A DNA stretch of 64,000 bases from Actinokineospora bangkokensis (GTDB taxonomy: Bacteria > Actinomycetota > Actinomycetes > Mycobacteriales > Pseudonocardiaceae): assembly GCF_001940455.1 (NCBI RefSeq), contig NZ_MKQR01000017.1:150781-214780 (forward strand), read 5' to 3'. The translations under genes and the position numbers were made by a program. Under the pieces are notes generated by a model, which saw only the letters and a program-made list of their open reading frames with translations, made no database searches and had not been told where the DNA came from. Shown here one piece after another: positions 58,685 through 64,000 of the stretch; the stretch's first letter is position 1; each line of letters begins with the position of its first letter.

Positions 58685-61270
58685 TCAGGACACCCGCGCC
58701 TCGACGAGCCCGGCCCCGGCCGCGTCGGCGGCCTCGCGGTGGTCCGACCGGCGCAACGCCTCCGCCGCTCGGCGCAGTCCCCCTGCCGCCGCACCATCGG
58801 AACCGACGGCCCCGTGGGCACGGGCGAGCAGCACGCCCGCCGCGGCCGCGCCCGCCGCCTCGCCCGAACGCTCCCACTGCGACACCGACTCCGCGGCTGC
58901 CTCGACCGCGAGCTGACCGCGACCGGCGGCCAGCGCCGCGTCGGCCAGCTGCGCGAGCACCCACGCCCGCACCGGCCCCTCGGCGCGCAACCGCAGGGCG
59001 GAGCGGAACAGCAGCACCGCGTCGTTGTGCGCGCCGGTCTCCCGCGCGCACACCGCGGCGCCCACGCAGGCCAGCAGCCGCTCGGGGCTGTCCGGGCGGT
59101 CCAGCTCGGCGCGGAAGCGCCCGCAGGCCCCGGCGTGGTCGCCCGCGGCGAACCGGCGCAGCGCCTCGGCCAGGTCGCCGGAGTCCGAAGTGGAGGGCAG
59201 CACGGGGTCGGCGCCGAACGCCTCGGCGCAGCGGGCCAGGTGCCAGGACAGGCGGTGGCGCCCCAGGCCCGCGGCGAGGACGGACGCGCGCACCAGCACC
59301 GGACGCGACCGCCGCGACCACGCCAGCAGCTCGGCGTGGTCGGCGGTCGCGGCGGGGGCGGTGAACGCCCCCGCGCCCGACGGCTCGGCGCCCCCGGTGT
59401 GGCCGCCCGGTTCCAGCAGCGGCAGCCGCAGCGGGCGCAGCGGGTCCAGCGCGCGGTCGACGGCGTCGGCGGCGTGGGCGTACCAGCGCACCGCGCGCAG
59501 GGCCGCCGCTTCGACCTCGGCGGGGTCCAGCGCGGCGGCGCGCTCGGCGGCGTAGTGCCACACCAGGTCGGGCACGCGGTAGCGGCGGGTGCCCACGCGG
59601 TCGAGGAAACCCAGCCGCAGCAACGGGTCCAGCGCGGCCCCGGCGACCACGCCGGGGCGCAGCACCGGCACCAGGTCGGTGTCGAACTCCCGCCCGGGGT
59701 GGGCGACGAGCACGTCGAGCAGACCGGCGGCGTCGGGTGGCAGCGCCGCGGCGGACCGGTCGTAGGACGGCCGCAGCGAGCCGCCGCCGAACTCGAAGGA
59801 ATCCAACGGGCGCCGGGCCGTGCGCAGTTCGGCCACCAGCTCGGCGGCGGTCTCGCCGACGGCCAGCCTGGCCGCCATCACCCGCAGCGCCAGCGGGACC
59901 CGCCCGCACAGCTCGGCCAGCGCGGCCAGGTCGGCCTCGTCGGCGCCGGTGCCGGGCAGGTCGGCGGTGAGCACGGCCAGCGCGGCCTCGGGGCGCAGCT
60001 CGCGCAGCGCGCTGGGGTGGCCGGGGACCGGCGCCGCCGAGCGCTCGCGGGTGGTCGCGATGGTCACCGACGAACCGCCCGCGGTGAGCGCGGACAGGTG
60101 CGCCGGGAGGGCGTCGTCGAGCACGACCAGCACCCGCCTGCCCGCGATCAGCTCGCGGTAGCGGCGGATCCGGTCACCGGTGTCGTCCGGCATGTCCTCT
60201 TCGGACACGCCGAGCACCCGCAGGTGGTAGTCCAGCGCCTCGTCCAGCGACACCGGGTCGGCGCCGCCCGCGCGCAGGTCGAGGAAGAGCTGCCCGTCGG
60301 GGAAGCGCGGGGCCATCCGGTGCGCGATCTCCACCGCCAGCGCGGTCTTGCCGATGCCGGGCAGCCCGGACAGCACCACGGGCACGCCCTGCTCGACGCG
60401 CGCGGACAGCTCCACGACCTCGCGCTCGCGGCCGGCGAACGCCCAGAACCGCTGCGGCAGCTGGGCGGGCACCACGCGGGGCGCGGGGCGGGTGGCCGGG
60501 CGCGGCTCGGCCTCGCCCCGGTCGAGGATGCGCTGGTAGAGCGCGGTGGCCTCCGGGCCGGGCCGGGTGCCCAGCTCCGCGCGCAGCCTGCGGCGCAGCC
60601 CGGTCAGCTCGTCGAGCGCGTCGGCCGGGCGCCCGCAGCGCAGCAGCGCCTCGGCCAGCAGCGTGACCACCCGCTCCCGCAGCGGGTGCTCGCGGACCAG
60701 GCGCACGCAGTCGGGCACGACCTCGGCGGCGCGACCGGTGCCCAGCAGGGCCTGGAAGCGCGCCTCGTCCACCGCGGGGCGCAGGTGCAGCAGGCGCTCC
60801 CGCTCGGCGTCGCAGAGCGGGCCGCCGGTGCCCGCGAACGGCTCACCCCGCCACAGCGCGAGGGCGTCGTCCAACTCGGCCAGGCCGCCGGTGAGGTCGC
60901 CACCGGCCACCCGCTCGCGGCCCCGCCGGGCCAGCTCCTCGAAGGCCAGCACGTCGACCTGCTCGGGCGCGAGCGCCAGCCGGTAGCCGTCGCGGTGTCC
61001 GACCAGGACCGACGGCTTGGCGCGGTCCGCGGGCTCCAGCAGCGCGCGCAGGTCGCAGACGTAGGTGTGCAGGTTGCCCGCCGCGCTGGCGGGCGCGCGG
61101 TCGCCCCAGACGGCCGCGACCAGTTCGGACACCCGGACCACCCGGTCCGCGCGCAGCGCGAGCGCGGCGAGCACGGCCCGCCTGCGCGGCCGCGCCACCG
61201 GGTGCTCGGTCCCGGCCAGCACGACCGCGGCGGGGCCGAGCAACCGGACCACCGGCGCGGAAGGGGACAT
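58685..61270 (-). CDS. AfsR-type SARP regulator, second copy
   Basis: An 861-residue regulator. The OmpR-like DNA-binding domain (about 5-95) includes LLGPAAVVLAG and VRVSELVAAVWGDRAPASA. The bacterial transcription-activation domain spans about 100-250. An NB-ARC-like ATPase follows with GLPGIGKT near 303 and VLVVLDDA, then RVPLALRVMAARLAVGE. A C-terminal helical TPR-like region (about 600-861) is Ala-rich. ATG 61270 has no ribosome site. A possible -10 (GATTAT) lies seven bases before it, suggesting a leaderless transcript. It is divergent from the third SARP gene at 61520. Confidence 0.9.
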   Translation of the reverse strand: MSPSAPVVRLLGPAAVVLAGTEHPVARPRRRAVLAALALRADRVVRVSELVAAVWGDRAPASAAGNLHTYVCDLRALLEPADRAKPSVLVGHRDGYRLALAPEQVDVLAFEELARRGRERVAGGDLTGGLAELDDALALWRGEPFAGTGGPLCDAERERLLHLRPAVDEARFQALLGTGRAAEVVPDCVRLVREHPLRERVVTLLAEALLRCGRPADALDELTGLRRRLRAELGTRPGPEATALYQRILDRGEAEPRPATRPAPRVVPAQLPQRFWAFAGREREVVELSARVEQGVPVVLSGLPGIGKTALAVEIAHRMAPRFPDGQLFLDLRAGGADPVSLDEALDYHLRVLGVSEEDMPDDTGDRIRRYRELIAGRRVLVVLDDALPAHLSALTAGGSSVTIATTRERSAAPVPGHPSALRELRPEAALAVLTADLPGTGADEADLAALAELCGRVPLALRVMAARLAVGETAAELVAELRTARRPLDSFEFGGGSLRPSYDRSAAALPPDAAGLLDVLVAHPGREFDTDLVPVLRPGVVAGAALDPLLRLGFLDRVGTRRYRVPDLVWHYAAERAAALDPAEVEAAALRAVRWYAHAADAVDRALDPLRPLRLPLLEPGGHTGGAEPSGAGAFTAPAATADHAELLAWSRRSRPVLVRASVLAAGLGRHRLSWHLARCAEAFGADPVLPSTSDSGDLAEALRRFAAGDHAGACGRFRAELDRPDSPERLLACVGAAVCARETGAHNDAVLLFRSALRLRAEGPVRAWVLAQLADAALAAGRGQLAVEAAAESVSQWERSGEAAGAAAAGVLLARAHGAVGSDGAAAGGLRRAAEALRRSDHREAADAAGAGLVEARVS

Positions 61271-61519
61271 GAGCCCGATAATCGCACGACCGGGTGGGTT
61301 GAACACCAGAAGACCAGGCCTATTTGAAAGCGGTGGCCACTCGGGCGCACCGGCGCGGTGAAACGGGCACGCCCCGCGGCCCTTGATCGACACGAGCTGC
61401 GCGTTCTGCCGCGGACCCGGGCAGGAACCGGGCAGCCCGGGTGCCCGGGTGCCGGAGGCGGGCCGGCGGGTATGCGACCGGAGCTTGGTAGGTTGGCCCA
61501 CCACCAGAGCGGGGGTGAC

Positions 61520-64000
61520 ATGCCAGCCGGGACCGAGATCCGCGTGGACCTGCTCGGGCCGCTGCGGCTGCGCGTCGGCGCGGCCGAGGTCGCTGCCGGG
61601 CCCCCGCGCCAGCGCGCGCTGCTCGGCTTCCTCGCCGCCAGCGTGGGCCGCACCGTCTCCCGCGACGACCTGGTGGACGCGGTGTGGGGCGAGGCGCCGC
61701 CCGCCTCGGCCCCGCGCAACGCCCAGACCTACGTCTCCGGCCTGCGCCGCCTGCTGCGCGAGCACGCCGCGCCCGCGGTGCTCGTCACCGCGGGCACCGG
61801 GTACCGGTTGGAGCTGCCGGACTCCGCCGTGGACACCCGCCGGGCGCAGCTGCTGCTCGACGACGCCGCCGCGCTGGTGCGCGCGGGCCGCGGCGGCGAG
61901 TCGGTGGGCACGTGGCGCTCGGCGCTGCGGCTGTGGCAGGGCACGCCGTTCGCCGACGTGGCCGCCCCCTACGTCGCCGCCGAGCGCGGGCGGTTGACCG
62001 CGCTGCGGCTGACCGGCGTGGAGGGCCTGGCCTCGGCGCTGCTCGCGGCGGGGCGGGCCGAGGAGGCCGCCGCGGTGCTGGCCGAGGCCACCGCGGAGCA
62101 CCCGCTGCACGAGCGGCTGATCGAGCTGACGATGCGCGCCTTCCAGCAGCTCGGCCGCACCGGCGACGCGCTCGCCCTCTACACCAGGACCAGCACCGCG
62201 CTGGCCGACCGGCTCGGCCTCGACCTCACCCCGGGTCTGCGCGCCCTGCACGCCGAGCTGCTGGCCGATCGGGGCCGCGCCACCCCCGCCGAGCGCCACC
62301 CGGGGCTGCCCAAGCGCGGCGGTTTCCGCGGCCGGGCCGCCGAGCTGGCCGGGCTGACCGCCCGCCTCGACGCGCACCGGGACGCGGGCCGCCCGCTGAT
62401 CTTCGCCGTGGACGGGCCGCCGGGGGTGGGCAAGACGGCGTTCGCCGTGGAGCTCGCGCACCGGGTGCGCGACCGCTTCCCCGACGGCGCGCACTTCCTG
62501 AACCTGCGCGGCCACCGCCCCGACCGCGACCCGATGACCCCCGAGCAGGCGCTGCGCCAGCTGCTCGGCGCGCTCGGGGTGGACGCGGGCGACCGGGCCC
62601 AGGACGAGCAGGCCGCCGCCTACCGCAGCGCGCTCGCGGGCAAGCGGGCGCTGGTCGTGCTCGACGACGCCATCCGGGTCGAGCAGGTGCGCCCGCTGCT
62701 GCCCGGCACCGGGGGCTCGCTGGTGCTGGTGACGAGCCGGATCCGGCTGGCCGGGCTGGCCGCCCGCGACGGCGCCGTGCGGGTGCCGCTGTCGCCGCTG
62801 CCCGACGAGGACGCCCGCCACCTGCTCGCCGACGTGCTCGACGCCGACCCGGCCGTGCTGGCGGAACTGGCCGCGCTGTGCGGCAACCTGCCGCTGGCGC
62901 TGACCCTGACCGCCGCCCGCGCCCAGGCCGACCCGGCGGGCCTGGTCGCGGAGCTGCGCACCCACCGCGAGCGGCTGCTCGGCGACGAGGACGGCCTGCG
63001 CGCGGTGTTCTCCTGGTCGTTGGCCGGGTTGAGCGCGCGGGCCCGCGAGCTGTTCGCCCTGCTGGGCCTGCACCCGGGCGGGGCGGTGACCCCGCCGGTG
63101 GCGGGCGCGCTGCTCGACGTGCCGGTCCCGGTGGCCCGCAAGCTGCTCGACGAGCTGGCCACCGCGTCGCTGCTGGACTGGGGCCGCAAGCGCACCTACC
63201 GCGCGCACGACCTCGTCCGGCTCTACTCCACCGACCTGGCGACGGGGTTGCCGCCGGGGGCGCGCGCGGCGGCCGAGGACCGCCTGTTCCGCTTCGCCCT
63301 GCACACCGCCCGCGCCGCGCACCGGCGGGCCTTCCCGCTGCGCGGCCTGCCCGGCGAGCGCTTCCCCGCGGCCCTGGAGCACGCCCCGGTGCCGCCGCTG
63401 GCCTTCGCCGACGAGCGCGAGGCGCTGGCCTGGTACGAGGCGGAGCGGGAGAGCCTGGCCGACCTGGTCCGCCGCGCCGCCGCCCGCGGCCGCGACGACG
63501 TCGCCGCCTGGCTGCCGCTGGTGCTGGCCGACTTCCTGCGCGGCACCCGGGAGGCCCCGCAGATCTTCCGGCTCTCCGCCGCGGCCGCCCGCCGCGCCGC
63601 CGACCACCGCGCGCACGCCCTGGCCACCCTCTACCTGGGCGACTCGATGTTCCCCGACGGCGCCTCCCGCCGCGCCGCGGTGTCCCTGCAGGAGGCGTTC
63701 ACCCTGGCCTCCACCGGCCCCGGCCACGACCGCGCCGAGACCGCCTACGTGCTGGGCCTGGCCGCGCCCCCCGGCTCACTGCGCTCGGTGCGCCTGCTGA
63801 CCTCCGCCGCCAAGATCTACGCCGAGCGCGACGACCGGGAGGGCCGCGCGTCGGCCCTGCTCGCCCTGGGCTCCACGCAGGCCAAGCGCGGCAACGTCGC
63901 CGCGGCCATCGACTCCCTGCGCGCCGCCCTCACCCTCGTCGACGGCGACCGCGCCGAGATGACCCGCCGCCAGCTCGACACCATGAACTCCACCCAGCCC
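61520..64000 (+). CDS. AfsR-type SARP regulator, third copy (runs off the window)
   Basis: At least 827 residues, with no stop before the window ends. The N-terminal DNA-binding domain is DLLGPLRLRVGAAEV and DDLVDAVWGEAPPASAPRN. The activation domain follows (about 95-250). An NB-ARC ATPase comes next: VDGPPGVGKTA near 297, ALVVLDDAIRV and GNLPLALTLTAARAQ. Then HDLVRLYS and TPR-like helices run to the edge. The length already exceeds small SARPs, so it is AfsR-like. ATG 61520 has a GGGGG sequence just upstream. Confidence 0.92.
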   Translation, partial: MPAGTEIRVDLLGPLRLRVGAAEVAAGPPRQRALLGFLAASVGRTVSRDDLVDAVWGEAPPASAPRNAQTYVSGLRRLLREHAAPAVLVTAGTGYRLELPDSAVDTRRAQLLLDDAAALVRAGRGGESVGTWRSALRLWQGTPFADVAAPYVAAERGRLTALRLTGVEGLASALLAAGRAEEAAAVLAEATAEHPLHERLIELTMRAFQQLGRTGDALALYTRTSTALADRLGLDLTPGLRALHAELLADRGRATPAERHPGLPKRGGFRGRAAELAGLTARLDAHRDAGRPLIFAVDGPPGVGKTAFAVELAHRVRDRFPDGAHFLNLRGHRPDRDPMTPEQALRQLLGALGVDAGDRAQDEQAAAYRSALAGKRALVVLDDAIRVEQVRPLLPGTGGSLVLVTSRIRLAGLAARDGAVRVPLSPLPDEDARHLLADVLDADPAVLAELAALCGNLPLALTLTAARAQADPAGLVAELRTHRERLLGDEDGLRAVFSWSLAGLSARARELFALLGLHPGGAVTPPVAGALLDVPVPVARKLLDELATASLLDWGRKRTYRAHDLVRLYSTDLATGLPPGARAAAEDRLFRFALHTARAAHRRAFPLRGLPGERFPAALEHAPVPPLAFADEREALAWYEAERESLADLVRRAAARGRDDVAAWLPLVLADFLRGTREAPQIFRLSAAAARRAADHRAHALATLYLGDSMFPDGASRRAAVSLQEAFTLASTGPGHDRAETAYVLGLAAPPGSLRSVRLLTSAAKIYAERDDREGRASALLALGSTQAKRGNVAAAIDSLRAALTLVDGDRAEMTRRQLDTMNSTQP

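Noticed and set aside
58685..63727. Upstream extension of the second SARP frame to 63727
   Set aside because: The extension covers the third SARP gene on the opposite strand. The SARP DNA-binding domain begins at ATG 61270.
53010..64000. Secondary-metabolite biosynthetic gene cluster
   Set aside because: Only regulators are present; no PKS, NRPS, terpene or tailoring genes are seen in the window.

Overview
This 64 kb window is chromosomal DNA of a high-GC, GTG-rich filamentous actinomycete. It is most likely from the Pseudonocardiales (an Actinokineospora, Saccharothrix or Actinosynnema type genome). The clues are extreme third-position GC, frequent GTG starts with GGAGG-type ribosome sites, an Lsr2 nucleoid protein, a mycothiol-dependent isomerase-like enzyme, three AfsR/SARP regulators, an ECF41 sigma factor, DUF3140 proteins, and DasR/IdeR-type regulatory sites. 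I see no rRNA, tRNA, CRISPR array, transposase or prophage. The assignment rests on gene families, not on a database search.

Layout. 0-1.1 kb: end of a maltose/maltodextrin-type ABC permease pair. 1.4-4.2 kb: two related secreted, membrane-anchored proteins and a two-helix membrane protein broken by a one-base frameshift in a C run. 4.3-10.0 kb: a very large secreted amylopullulanase with two GH13 catalytic domains and an internal LacI-type palindrome. 10.4-14.6 kb: APC-type permease, STAS anti-sigma antagonist, Ser/Thr kinase. 14.8-18.0 kb: the iron operon efeUOB behind an IdeR-like box. 18.0-22 kb: a 613-residue putative nuclease/defence protein, HAD phosphatase, DUF3140 and spermidine-synthase-like proteins. 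22-27.2 kb: a polyol-type ABC uptake and dehydrogenase operon under a DeoR regulator. 27.9-30.5 kb: Lsr2, a TenA-like protein, and a GH19 chitinase interrupted by an in-frame TGA behind DasR-like sites. 30.7-34.8 kb: a coiled-coil protein, a 33-bp tandem repeat, a second DUF3140 and a GGDEF/HD-GYP cyclic-di-GMP enzyme. 35-47 kb: small regulators, a methyltransferase, an F420-type oxidoreductase, a STAND ATPase with Sel1-like repeats, an anti-sigma-like ATPase, a PRC-barrel protein, a mycothiol isomerase, a renalase-like flavoprotein and a class III cyclase. 47-53 kb: a secreted DUF6801 protein, an MFS transporter, a MOSC protein, an alpha carbonic anhydrase and small proteins. 53-64 kb: a regulator-dense block with a CMD protein plus ECF41 sigma (with its own recognisable promoter), three AfsR-type SARPs and two orphan LuxR-type regulators, with no biosynthetic genes in view.

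How genes work together. The left end (ABC permeases plus amylopullulanase) reads as starch/maltodextrin use. efeUOB is a self-contained ferrous iron importer. The DeoR-SBP-permease-permease-dehydrogenase set imports and oxidises a polyol but lacks its own ATPase, so it probably uses a shared MsmK/MalK-type subunit. The chitinase is in a DasR-like regulatory setting but looks broken.

Most unusual. (i) A palindromic repeat family has two complete copies (10.1 and 51.8 kb, in opposite orientation) whose stems differ by compensating base changes, plus degenerate partial copies at 2.4 and 52.1 kb. (ii) A lone 613-residue protein has a PD-(D/E)XK-like motif. (iii) There are two probable gene-breaking lesions. 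(iv) The SARP/LuxR/ECF41 regulator block.
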